Positions 8,731-18,967 of a DNA stretch of 64,000 bases are shown in pieces. The notes beneath the pieces are model-generated. The model had not been told where the DNA came from and did no database searches. It saw nothing but the letters and a program-made list of their open reading frames with translations. Every line of letters starts with the position of its first letter. Position 1 is the first letter of the stretch. This stretch comes from Sulfurospirillum sp. UBA4058 (GTDB taxonomy: Bacteria > Campylobacterota > Campylobacteria > Campylobacterales > Sulfurospirillaceae): assembly GCA_002382085.1 (NCBI GenBank), contig DFZK01000002.1, forward strand, positions 139,718 through 203,717, given 5' to 3'. A program made the translations under genes and the position numbers.

Positions 8731-10292
8731 TTTTATACAAAAAGCTTTTGGCATCAGCGCACTTTTTTTGGTGCTAGGTTTGGCATTTGGATTTGAGTAT
8801 TCGCTCAATCTTTTGGGCTATTTTCTCCCCTCTTCCACACTTTCCGCGGTCAATGCCAGAAGTGCGCATATCTCTTTGATGTTGTACGGTTTCGTGCCTT
8901 TGATGCTCTCTTTCTTACCCTTTGTGTTGATGGAAAAAGAGAATATCCACAGTGAAAAAGGGCTTGAAAAACTGAGAGTCTATTTTACGCTCTGGTGCGT
9001 CTTTTTGGTCTTTATGACGATCAGCCTTTTGATGGGCGTACACCGTGGGCTTGCGTTTTACGACTTTGCGTATGAGCTAAACTTTATCCTTGCGTTTTCA
9101 GGGCTTTTTTACATCTTGGCACTGTATGATTACATCAAAGTCTACAAGATCATTCCTCTGTGGATCAAAGTCTCTTTGTACCTTGTTATCGCTTCGCCCA
9201 TCGCACTTTTGGTGTTGATGAACCCCGTGGATCGGACAAGTGGAAAAAACTATCCAAGGACCGCACGGGGACAATACACTGGGCATGAGTTACACACTTA
9301 TTCCCATCTTTTACCTGCTCATCAAACTCCATGCCAAAGAGCATTTCATCGCCAAATACCACGCGATGTGGATTATTCCGCTTGTCGGCTACATCGCCTC
9401 AGTGGCGCACCGCATTTTTATAGGAGAGCTTACCTACAACCAAGAGTGGTTTTTCCAGTACCTCACCCTTTGTTTTGTGCCCTTACTTCTTAAATGGCTC
9501 AAAGATGCGAACATCACGTTTAAAAACAGCCCCTCTTTGGTCATCTCAGTTTACGCATTTTTGTTTGTCGACATCGAGGGCAACATCTTGTTTATTCCCT
9601 CCATTCGCTGGTTGTTTCACCGCAATGACCTCGTTGTAGCACACGCTCACATCGCGATGGGGGTTGGCATCTTTTTTATGGCGATGGCAGTCGTTTCACC
9701 CTACCTTAAAAAGCTTAACGAGCGCTCGTTTGGACTCTTTTACACGCTGGGTTTTACCTTGATGCTCATCGCCCTTTCGATGGCAGGTCTTATGGAAGCG
9801 GGATTTATACAAACAGACATCCATCTTTTATGGACGATTCGTATGCTCTGTGGGCTTTTCATCATCCTTGTAACGATGGGCTTTTTCTACCCTGAGCTTG
9901 GCTGGCGACTTGAAAAACTCAATACGCTGAAACTCTACCATCTTGCAGGCTTTGCGAGTGATGCTTTGGGTGGTATCTTTTTATTTGCTTTTGCCGCTAC
10001 ACTCTACCCGCTTTTGGGTTTTGGGTTTGAGGGCAAGTATGAATATGTCGTGTTTGCGTTTATGACAACAACAGGCATCATTCATCTTTTCGCACTCATG
10101 CATCCTCTTTACGCACTCATGCTTGCCAAGATCAGTGCGTTTAACCGCATCGCAGTTTCTTCGATGTTTTTCTCACTCTATCTTGCGCATCAGCTCGGTG
10201 TTGAGGCGATGATGATCGCGGTGTACGACCTTGTTTTTGCTTCCATCTATCTCATCTTCGCATCCACATTGCAAAGGAGTGCTTATGTTTAA
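8714..10292 (+). pseudogene. Haem-copper oxidase subunit I-like membrane protein, frameshifted
   Basis: Two consecutive frames together encode one polytopic membrane protein of about 525 residues. The ATG at 8714 (GAGG site) opens the first frame, which runs out of register at the A6 tract 9244-9249; removing one A joins it seamlessly to the downstream frame. 'ARSAHISLMLYG' resembles the helix II haem-ligand region, and 'VVAHAHIAMGVG' resembles helix X of haem-copper oxidases. I do not see the CuB histidine pair, so it is a divergent member. The break may be a real mutation or a sequencing error in the homopolymer. Confidence 0.65.
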
Positions 10293-11286
10293 TGTCCTTT
10301 TCACCCTCTTTGTCGCCAGCGAGTTTTGTTACTACTTGCTCATCGCGCAAACGGGCATCATCGAAGTCTTTCACTCCGACGTTCAGACCTTTTTTACCCT
10401 GCCGTTGGGAGGGATTTTAGGAAGTTTGTTGGTGTACCGCTCGTGGGGTTGGCTCAATACCGATCAGCGAAAGATCATCTTTTTTGTGGGCATTCAAGCC
10501 TTGTGTTCATTTTTTTACCCTTCGCTCAACCTCGTGGTTTTGGCATTTCTTGGCATTAGCTTGGGTATGAGCGCTCCGCTTTTGATCAAAGTTTCCAAAG
10601 GACGCATGGGAGAGATCGCCATAGCACTAGCCTTGACCTATGCACTTGCAACGGCTCTTTTTACCTATGCACCCATTTTGCGCGGCAATCTTGCCATCGC
10701 GCTTTCGTTGGTCGCGTTTACATGTAGCTTTTTTCTCCACCGTTTGCCACCGCACCGCGTGGAGATCGCCTCGGAGCGTTTGAGCCTCTACGCGGTGGCG
10801 TCTATGGCGATCTGGGCATACTTGGACGCAAATCTTTTTGAAACGCTTTCACGTAGCCTAGACATCGCCATCTGGAGAGAGCCGACGTGGCATATCATCT
10901 GGGTGTTTCACCTCATCGGTATGGGTGCGGCATACCTGCTTCGAGATGTGTTTAAGAAGCATCATGCGTTCATCATCGCCTTTTTGTTTGCGACCAGTTA
11001 CGCTCTCTATGCGGCACGAGAGGCACTACTTTTGAGCATGGTTTACCCGTTTGTCATCTCGTACTACAACTTTGTCATCCTCAAACGCCTCTCCAAGCTG
11101 GGCAATCTTAGGCTTCTTGGTGTCATCATGGTGTTTACGGGGTGGATCGCAGGCGGTGGCGGACTTATGAGCGCACTTTTTGGTTACACCTACGTGGGTG
11201 TTTTGTTTATCTGCGTGCTTTTGTGCGCTGAAATGTACGGCTTTATCTATCAAACTTCTCAAAAAAGGATCAACAATGTTCACTAA
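10285..11286 (+). CDS. Polytopic inner-membrane protein of unknown function
   Basis: The protein has 333 aa from the ATG at 10285 (AAAGGAG site 5 nt upstream), with about ten hydrophobic segments and short loops. I do not recognise the family. Its start lies inside the end of the haem-copper-oxidase-like gene (8-nt overlap) and its end overlaps the YceI gene, so the three are co-translated. It may be a partner subunit or assembly factor for that protein; this is inference from context only. Confidence 0.6.
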   Translation: MFNVLFTLFVASEFCYYLLIAQTGIIEVFHSDVQTFFTLPLGGILGSLLVYRSWGWLNTDQRKIIFFVGIQALCSFFYPSLNLVVLAFLGISLGMSAPLLIKVSKGRMGEIAIALALTYALATALFTYAPILRGNLAIALSLVAFTCSFFLHRLPPHRVEIASERLSLYAVASMAIWAYLDANLFETLSRSLDIAIWREPTWHIIWVFHLIGMGAAYLLRDVFKKHHAFIIAFLFATSYALYAAREALLLSMVYPFVISYYNFVILKRLSKLGNLRLLGVIMVFTGWIAGGGGLMSALFGYTYVGVLFICVLLCAEMYGFIYQTSQKRINNVH

Positions 11287-11815
11287 AACCATCATCTCCA
11301 TCCTCGCCACATCGCTTTTGTGCAGTGTCTCTTTCGCCAAAGAGCTTCATTTTCAAGAGGGCACCATCGGCGCTCAAACCGAAATCTTGGGCGATAGCAA
11401 CATCAACCCCAAAAGTTCTCACATCAATGCCAATTTGAGCATGGACGAAGCGATCGAATCGCTTAAAGGCGATATTACCTTGGAGCTGATAAGCCTTAAA
11501 AGTGACAACGAAAAGCGCGATGAGCACATGCGTGAAGCGTTACATGTAAAGACGCATCCCAACACATTTTTCAAACTCAAAGAGGTCGTGAAAGAATCCG
11601 ACGGCTACCATCTTTTAGGCGTTTTAACACTCAACAACCAACCTAAAGAGATCAACACCAAAGCCGACATCGCCGATCAAAATGGATTTGTGAGCCTCAA
11701 AGGCGATTTTAAGATCAAGATGAGCGAGTTTGGCATCGAGCCGCCGACACTGCTTTTTTTAAGCGTTCGTGATGATGTGGTCATCTCATACGATCTTATT
11801 TTGGCGAAACGCTAG
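11276..11815 (+). CDS. YceI-family periplasmic protein
   Basis: A 179-aa protein from the ATG at 11276 (AAGGATCAACA before it), with a signal peptide of about 20 residues ending at SFA-K. The rest fits the YceI lipocalin-like beta barrel: a 'INPKSSHINANLSMDEAI' start, the 'REALHVKTHPNTFFKLKEV' strand and a closing 'GDFKIKMSEFGIEPP' segment. YceI proteins bind isoprenoid-type lipids. Its placement after a haem-protein-like gene matches their frequent link to membrane electron-transfer genes. The ALHVKT codons carry a TTACATGTAA palindrome. Confidence 0.8.
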   Translation: MFTKTIISILATSLLCSVSFAKELHFQEGTIGAQTEILGDSNINPKSSHINANLSMDEAIESLKGDITLELISLKSDNEKRDEHMREALHVKTHPNTFFKLKEVVKESDGYHLLGVLTLNNQPKEINTKADIADQNGFVSLKGDFKIKMSEFGIEPPTLLFLSVRDDVVISYDLILAKR

Positions 11816-11817
11816 GC

Positions 11818-12585
11818 GTGATGATGTTTGAAAAAGGGTACGAAAAGCTCAACCTCAAACGCATGATGCTTCGCATCGAGCAGCTACCATCGGCATTTGA
11901 GAACTTTACGATCGTGCATCTGAGTGATTTACATGTAAACGCCAAAACGCCGCTTCATGCCCTTGAAACTTTGGTCGCCAAAATCAATGAACTCCCCGTC
12001 GACATGGTCGCTCTCACAGGCGATCTTTTCGATGCCAAACCCTCACGCATTCGCCCTCAGCTTGAGGTTTTAAAACAGATCAAACACCCTGTCTATTTTG
12101 TCAGTGGCAACCACGATTTACTCTTTACCTATAAAACACTGCGTACCGAAATCGAGGCGCTGGGATTTATACTTTTGGACAACCATATTGTCACTCTTAA
12201 ACGTGGCGATGCAGCATTTCAACTCGTCGGTCTCAGTGATGCGTTTAGTGCGTACTTTGGCATCAAGCGCCATGAAAAAGAGCTTTTCGCCACGCTCGAT
12301 CCTCAGCTTCCCACACTTTTGCTCGCGCATCAGCCCAAAGACATTCGTTTTACCAAGCATTTCAAGATCGATGTGCAACTCAGCGGTCATACGCACGGTG
12401 GGCAGATTTACCCGTTTGGCTACATCGTCAGACTCTTTCAGCCTTACCTTCACGGTTTACATGTAAAAGGTAAAACGCAAGTTTTTGTCACGACGGGGTA
12501 TGGGTGTTGGGGGATTAATATGCGTTTTAAAGCCCCAAGTGAAGTGGTCATCATCCGTTTAGTGGGAGCAAAAGATGCAGATTAA
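11818..12585 (+). CDS. YkuE-like metallophosphoesterase
   Basis: About 255 aa, possible starts GTG 11818 or ATG 11821/11824. The calcineurin-like metal-site motifs appear in order: 'HLSDLHVN' (D-x-H), 'ALTGDLFD' (GD), 'SGNHD' (GNHD) and 'LSGHTHGGQIYP' (GHTH). Homologues are membrane-associated phosphodiesterases acting on nucleotides or lipid precursors. It overlaps the following kinase start by 11 nt. Two TTTACATGTAAA palindromes lie within it (11928, 12456). Confidence 0.85.
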   Translation: MMMFEKGYEKLNLKRMMLRIEQLPSAFENFTIVHLSDLHVNAKTPLHALETLVAKINELPVDMVALTGDLFDAKPSRIRPQLEVLKQIKHPVYFVSGNHDLLFTYKTLRTEIEALGFILLDNHIVTLKRGDAAFQLVGLSDAFSAYFGIKRHEKELFATLDPQLPTLLLAHQPKDIRFTKHFKIDVQLSGHTHGGQIYPFGYIVRLFQPYLHGLHVKGKTQVFVTTGYGCWGINMRFKAPSEVVIIRLVGAKDAD

Positions 12586-13237
12586 AGTGAAGTTGCTGTT
12601 GTGGTATCTGTTGGTACAGAGTCTCATCTTAGCCAGTTTCAACTACGCGCTTTTTATCAACGTTGAGCACAATCTTCGTGAAAACATCTCAGGCGTCATC
12701 CAAACACACGAGGCGATCGAGCATTTTTTAAACACCATGTGGCTATTGAGCCCTTTTTGCATCGTGCTCTCCAGTGTTGGTGGGTACTTTTTGATCGGTC
12801 GCTATTTTAAACCGCTGCAAACGATGCTTCACAACATTCACAAAATCAACGCCAAAGAGCTTTCCGAGCGTATCGCAACGCATGAAAATGACGATGAGAT
12901 CAATCGGCTCGGCATTGCATTTAATGCGATGCTTGAGAGGTTGGAGCACTCCTTTGCCGCAATTAAAGCGTTTAACACCCAAGCCTCCCATGAACTTCGA
13001 ACGCCTCTGACCATTATGCGAGGGGAGATCGAAATTGCACTGCGAAAAGAGCGCTCCAATGAAGAGTACCGTCGTGTTTTAGAGGTGCAAAAAGAAGAGA
13101 TCCTCCGCTTGCAAACCTTGATCGAAGAGCTGCTTTTTTTAGCCGAATGCGGTGTCGAAGAGACGTACGCAACAATCTCACAAAACGCGACCTCCGTTTT
13201 CGAGATCAAACACTGCTTGCGTACAGTAAAAAAATAG
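12575..13237 (+). pseudogene. Sensor histidine kinase truncated before the ATPase domain
   Basis: 220 aa: two membrane helices (about 8-28 and 48-70), HAMP (about 70-125), then a dimerisation/phosphoacceptor domain with H in 'ASHELRTPLTI'. The frame stops about 60 residues later, so the whole HATPase_c domain is missing. The trailer end of the CRISPR array begins only about 50 bp beyond the stop. The remnant cannot autophosphorylate alone. Arrival or expansion of the CRISPR locus probably removed the 3' end; no matching 3' fragment is seen beyond cas6. Confidence 0.75.
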
Positions 13238-13288
13238 CGCACTAAAGCACATCATACGCTTTTCTTTAGTGGAACTTTACGATGCCGT

Positions 13289-16200
13289 GTTAAATACAAT
13301 ATTTTGTGTCAGTTCGAGCATTAAAACTCATAAGGTAGACCGTCATATAGGACGTTTAAATACAAATCTTGTGTCGGTTCGAGCCGGGGATTGAAAGTTC
13401 TTTGACGTGGGTTGAAAGGTTTAAATACAAATCTTGTGTCGGTTCGAGAAGCATAATGTCTTGATGCAAGTGTCCGTGATACGGTTTAAATACAAATCTT
13501 GTGTCGGTTCGAGCATAGCTTTTAAATACGCACTTGTTAGGCATTTTGTTTAAATACAAATCTTGTGTCGGTTCGAGCTAACTCGTCCATCATCCCGTCC
13601 TTTCGTATGTATTGTTTAAATACAAATCTTGTGTCGGTTCGAGTCGATCGAAACAAAGTTTAAAAACTTCAATTTGAAGTTTAAATACAAATCTTGTGTC
13701 GGTTCGAGTTGAGGGAGAGAAGTTTTTTAAATGTTCTTCTACGTTTAAATACAAATCTTGTGTCGGTTCGAGTTAGACGAAGAGTATGACCCAAATGCTT
13801 ATTTAAGTTTAAATACAAATCTTGTGTCGGTTCGAGGATCAACATCAAACTACCAAACTTTAAACGCCCTAGTTTAAATACAAATCTTGTGTCGGTTCGA
13901 GCCGCCATAAGCGCGTTATCCGTCGTCGCGACTTTGTTTAAATACAAATCTTGTGTCGGTTCGAGATTTTACACGTGCAAGAAAAAATATTTACAAAACT
14001 GTTTAAATACAAATCTTGTGTCGGTTCGAGTTGAACTACCTTTTTGTCACTAAATGTTTTTGAATGTTTAAATACAAATCTTGTGTCGGTTCGAGCCTAA
14101 GTTTTCTATGAAGGATTCATCATTCTCTACAAGTTTAAATACAAATCTTGTGTCGGTTCGAGTAGGCGAAGGCACTCGCGCGGCGTGAGCTTTCGTTTTG
14201 TTTAAATACAAATCTTGTGTCGGTTCGAGGGTTATTTTGCTTGTACAAGCGAAGCTTCTTTTCAGTTTAAATACAAATCTTGTGTCGGTTCGAGGAACAA
14301 CCAATTGGAGAAGGCATTTTTGCACCCAGTTTAAATACAAATCTTGTGTCGGTTCGAGGTTAAACCAAAGGTATGCGGCGATTGACCCTAGCTGTTTAAA
14401 TACAAATCTTGTGTCGGTTCGAGCTTTGCGGCTAATGTTGCCTTACATACGGCTTGATAGTTTAAATACAAATCTTGTGTCGGTTCGAGAGTACAAAGCA
14501 AACGTTACTGCACGTTTTAAGCCCGAGTTTAAATACAAATCTTGTGTCGGTTCGAGTTTTGTTCTCAACCATGCAACAAAAAAGGGTGACACTAGTTTAA
14601 ATACAAATCTTGTGTCGGTTCGAGTGTTTGATAAAGTTGTTTGCTTTTATTGGTTGTTGTTTAAATACAAATCTTGTGTCGGTTCGAGAGGCTAGAACAG
14701 TATGAACAGATTATACGTCTGTGTTTAAATACAAATCTTGTGTCGGTTCGAGACGCGGAGGGTGTCGGTTTTGATGCAAACGGCTATAGTTTAAATACAA
14801 ATCTTGTGTCGGTTCGAGATACTGCAAGACCTACTCCGACAAAGTTGCGATCTCGTTTAAATACAAATCTTGTGTCGGTTCGAGCCGCCGCATTTCCGCC
14901 GTAGGTAGCGATGTCGTCTGTTTAAATACAAATCTTGTGTCGGTTCGAGACATCGAAGAGCGAACGATCATCGATATGTTGCGGTTTAAATACAAATCTT
15001 GTGTCGGTTCGAGAGCACTTTTTTGCAAAGACTCTTTGCGAGTCTCGAGCGTTTAAATACAAATCTTGTGTCGGTTCGAGCTACACCTCAAACACCACCT
15101 AAGAAAGAGGGATTGCCGTTTAAATACAAATCTTGTGTCGGTTCGAGAGTATGTGCTATCACGTTTAACCGGTCCGCAACGGTTTAAATACAAATCTTGT
15201 GTCGGTTCGAGTTTCGGCAAGGCTATCTCCTACATCAATAAAGGCGAGTTTAAATACAAATCTTGTGTCGGTTCGAGTCTTTGCATAAACATCAAAACTC
15301 GAATCCTTAGCAGTTTAAATACAAATCTTGTGTCGGTTCGAGTTAGCCAACCGCTGTAAGGTTCTACTTCAATTTTATGTTTAAATACAAATCTTGTGTC
15401 GGTTCGAGCGCCAAGATCGATCGTGTAGTAGTCAGATGCATATTGGTTTAAATACAAATCTTGTGTCGGTTCGAGTCTATATCTTTACGAACCTCATACA
15501 TCGTTACGACGTTTAAATACAAATCTTGTGTCGGTTCGAGTAGAAAAATTTAATGCACTCGCCTCGTTTATAGTGTTTAAATACAAATCTTGTGTCGGTT
15601 CGAGCTTCACCCTCAAAATGGTCATTGATGTAAAACTCATGTTTAAATACAAATCTTGTGTCGGTTCGAGTTATTTTCGACTTTGATATATCTTCGCTTT
15701 GCTTGTTTAAATACAAATCTTGTGTCGGTTCGAGTACAACTCGAAACATTGTTGACCCTTTTCTTGAAAGTTTAAATACAAATCTTGTGTCGGTTCGAGA
15801 AAAATGAAACTTACCACTCGGGTGTAGGAGCTAAGGTTTAAATACAAATCTTGTGTCGGTTCGAGAGGCTTATGAGGTTACAGAACGTTACCTCTATACC
15901 GAGTTTAAATACAAATCTTGTGTCGGTTCGAGGGCATTCTTATGGATGCAACGAATGGATAATAAAGTTTAAATACAAATCTTGTGTCGGTTCGAGCACG
16001 TAGGAGCTTTCGCGCATCGTCCATATCCATCGGTTTAAATACAAATCTTGTGTCGGTTCGAGCGGCTCAACTTCCAAATCTACAAAGGAGCGACGGCAGT
16101 TTAAATACAAATCTTGTGTCGGTTCGAGCGGTCGTCAATATCGATGTCTGGAATTTCATGACCTGTTTAAATACAAATCTTGTGTCGGTTCGAGTTCGCT

Positions 16201-18492
16201 AAACTATCGACAGAGCTATAACCTCCACCTGGTTTAAATACAAATCTTGTGTCGGTTCGAGACGTTTTAAATGCTGTAGAAAGTCCTGCTAACGCGTTTA
16301 AATACAAATCTTGTGTCGGTTCGAGCTCGTGTAAACGGCGTCGCTTGTTTTTTTATATTGTTTAAATACAAATCTTGTGTCGGTTCGAGGTAATTGGGCT
16401 GTCTTCGGCTGATGTATCTACAATCGTTTAAATACAAATCTTGTGTCGGTTCGAGTTCTTCAAAAGTTACAAAACTTAAATCTTTTCCATCGTTTAAATA
16501 CAAATCTTGTGTCGGTTCGAGTCGATCAGGCTAATGCCATCATCGTCGCAAACATCTCGTTTAAATACAAATCTTGTGTCGGTTCGAGTGGTTTTTACTG
16601 GTAAGGAATGTGACAAAGCAAATGGTTTAAATACAAATCTTGTGTCGGTTCGAGATTGATACGCTTTAATCTTTTGTTGTGTTTTTTTGTGTTTAAATAC
16701 AAATCTTGTGTCGGTTCGAGAGTTGTTGAGCACATCGTAAGAGCACATCTCCTCTTGTTTAAATACAAATCTTGTGTCGGTTCGAGTCGGGAAAGTCCTC
16801 CAATTGTTGGATCAGAATGACGTTTAAATACAAATCTTGTGTCGGTTCGAGCCGTGTACGTACTTTCTACAAAATGCTCCGAGCGAGTTTAAATACAAAT
16901 CTTGTGTCGGTTCGAGTTGGAGAGCAGATTTGCCGGGTAGATAGTAATAAGTTTAAATACAAATCTTGTGTCGGTTCGAGCCTCCCTTAGGCTAGGATCG
17001 ATGGCGGCGTACTTTGTTTAAATACAAATCTTGTGTCGGTTCGAGCAGTACCTCTTTACTCGTCATCGGCGATATTTCAGGGTTTAAATACAAATCTTGT
17101 GTCGGTTCGAGGAGTGCGATCGACAGCGAAGACACTACCGCAGCGATGAGTTTAAATACAAATCTTGTGTCGGTTCGAGGAAAGCGGAAAAATTATCCGT
17201 TTTGGAGCTTTTAAGGTTTAAATACAAATCTTGTGTCGGTTCGAGTCATCGCAACGAACATTCTGTCTTTTGTTCTGTTTGGTTTAAATACAAATCTTGT
17301 GTCGGTTCGAGCGCATCTGTAAGTGTTTCAATCTCTTCATCAATAAAGTTTAAATACAAATCTTGTGTCGGTTCGAGTAGCAAAACTTTCTGAACTTAGA
17401 GGTCTCTTTTTTGTTTAAATACAAATCTTGTGTCGGTTCGAGTATCTCCGACGATGCGGATCATGGCGATGTCTTTGGGTTTAAATACAAATCTTGTGTC
17501 GGTTCGAGTTTACAGACAAGAAGATAAAAACCGTGCTCATAAAGTTTAAATACAAATCTTGTGTCGGTTCGAGCTTTTAAAATATAATTATATGTTTCAG
17601 CTATTTTTTTGTTTAAATACAAATCTTGTGTCGGTTCGAGCCTGGCTTTCGATATAAAAAAGTCACATTCAAAAAGTTTAAATACAAATCTTGTGTCGGT
17701 TCGAGTCCTTTACCTCGCGCGTCGTTGAGTATTTTATTTAAGTTTAAATACAAATCTTGTGTCGGTTCGAGGCTCCAACCAAAGCGACAAAGTACAGTGC
17801 AGGAGTGTTTAAATACAAATCTTGTGTCGGTTCGAGAATGTTTGCGTTTTGAAAACGTAAACGATTTATAAGGTTTAAATACAAATCTTGTGTCGGTTCG
17901 AGCTACGTTTTCGAAGCGATGCGTTCTCTCGTCGATGCGTTTAAATACAAATCTTGTGTCGGTTCGAGGAGCAAGAGACATTTAAGACAGGCATCAACGC
18001 GCTGTTTAAATACAAATCTTGTGTCGGTTCGAGAATAGTTTTATCAATTTCTTTTGCGTAATCTGCCCAGTTTAAATACAAATCTTGTGTCGGTTCGAGT
18101 ACCATCAAAGGTATCAGGATTGCCGCCAAAGCCTGTTTAAATACAAATCTTGTGTCGGTTCGAGTAGATAAAGACTCATCTATTCAAAATATTATTGAGT
18201 TTAAATACAAATCTTGTGTCGGTTCGAGTCTTTCAAATGCAAGAAAAGAAATTAAGTCACAAGCGTTTAAATACAAATCTTGTGTCGGTTCGAGTTGGTC
18301 GGACGATCCGCCGCTTTAGAGGATAAGATAGTTTAAATACAAATCTTGTGTCGGTTCGAGAAGTAGCCAAAGGTGAAATCATCATCTTACCACAAAGTTT
18401 AAATACAAATCTTGTGTCGGTTCGAGTTTTAGGATTAGTCATAAGGCTTCTGCTCGTATTATGTTTAAATACAAATCTTGTGTCGGTTCGAG
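13289..18492 (-). CRISPR. Type I-B CRISPR array, 80 repeats and 79 spacers
   Basis: I count 79 apparently identical 30-nt repeats, starting at 13354 and then every 64-68 nt to 18463, plus one degenerate copy at 13289-13318. Spacers are 34-38 nt and none looked duplicated. On the plus strand the repeat begins GTTTAAATACAAATC and ends GTCGGTTCGAG. I assign transcription to the minus strand: there the repeat ends in ATTTAAAC, like the 8-nt I-B crRNA handle; the leader abuts the intact end near cas2; and the degenerate repeat is at the opposite end, as expected of a trailer. Confidence 0.97.
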
Positions 18493-18655
18493 TAAAGAAA
18501 ATATGGTGCTTTTTAAAATAAAAATCCCATAATATAGCTCTTTATGTCATTTTTTCCAATTAAAATTAACAATGAATTGTTAAAGATCGAAAAAGCAGTA
18601 TAACGCCCTAATTATAGCGATTTTATACCTAAAAAACTAAACAATGGTTGGAAAA
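18493..18655 (-). promoter_or_regulatory. CRISPR leader with promoter
   Basis: An AT-rich 163-bp stretch between cas2 and the first (newest) repeat. Read on the minus strand it has TTGGAA (18559-18554), 17 nt, then TATATT (18536-18531), so transcription would start about 30 nt before the first repeat. A near-palindrome with arms TTAACAAT and ATTGTTAA (18566-18583) may be a leader-anchoring or DNA-bending site for spacer acquisition. No ORF is present. Confidence 0.7.
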
Positions 18656-18967
18656 TTAGATGAAGATTCCCTCGCTCTCCTTTTTGGGGTTTCCTAGATT
18701 TTCTTCGCTAAAACTTCCTGAGCTTAGCATCTTGATGATCGTCACGAAGTCGATCTCTTGGTCGATCACTTTTTTGAGTTCGCTTTGAAGTTTTATTTGG
18801 TTGGCAGGGGTGATGGTGCCTCGGAAAATGGACTTTTGGTGATGTTTGAGGTATTTTTTGCAGATTTTGAAAACTTTTGCGACACGGTATTTGCCCACAT
18901 CACTGAATTCATCGGCGATGTCATAGAAGACAAAAACATAATTGTAATTGGTGGTATCTTTTTTCAC
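18656..18967 (-). CDS. cas2: Cas2
   Basis: A 103-aa protein with a ferredoxin-like fold. The N-terminal strand FVFYDIAD carries the conserved aspartate (about D16), followed by 'GKYRVAKVFKICKKYL...SIFRGTIT', typical of Cas2. It forms the integrase complex with Cas1 that inserts new spacers at the leader. It is the last gene of the operon and lies next to the leader. Its start overlaps the Cas1 stop by 4 nt. Confidence 0.93.
   Translation of the reverse strand: MKKDTTNYNYVFVFYDIADEFSDVGKYRVAKVFKICKKYLKHHQKSIFRGTITPANQIKLQSELKKVIDQEIDFVTIIKMLSSGSFSEENLGNPKKESEGIFI

Noticed and set aside
9243..9250. Programmed -1 frameshift on the slippery heptamer A-AAA-AAC
   Set aside because: The needed shift is +1 (loss of one A), not -1; the -1 frame does not give the downstream protein.
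13356..18442. Numerous open frames through the array with peptides repeating YKSCVGS, NTNLVSVR or RTDTRFVFK
   Set aside because: They are translations of the identical CRISPR repeats and have no ribosome sites or spacer-independent content.
13289..18492. Plus-strand transcription of the array, ending each repeat in GGTTCGAG
   Set aside because: The leader and intact repeats are at the 18492 end, the decayed repeat is at 13289, and only the minus-strand reading gives an I-B-like handle ATTTAAAC.
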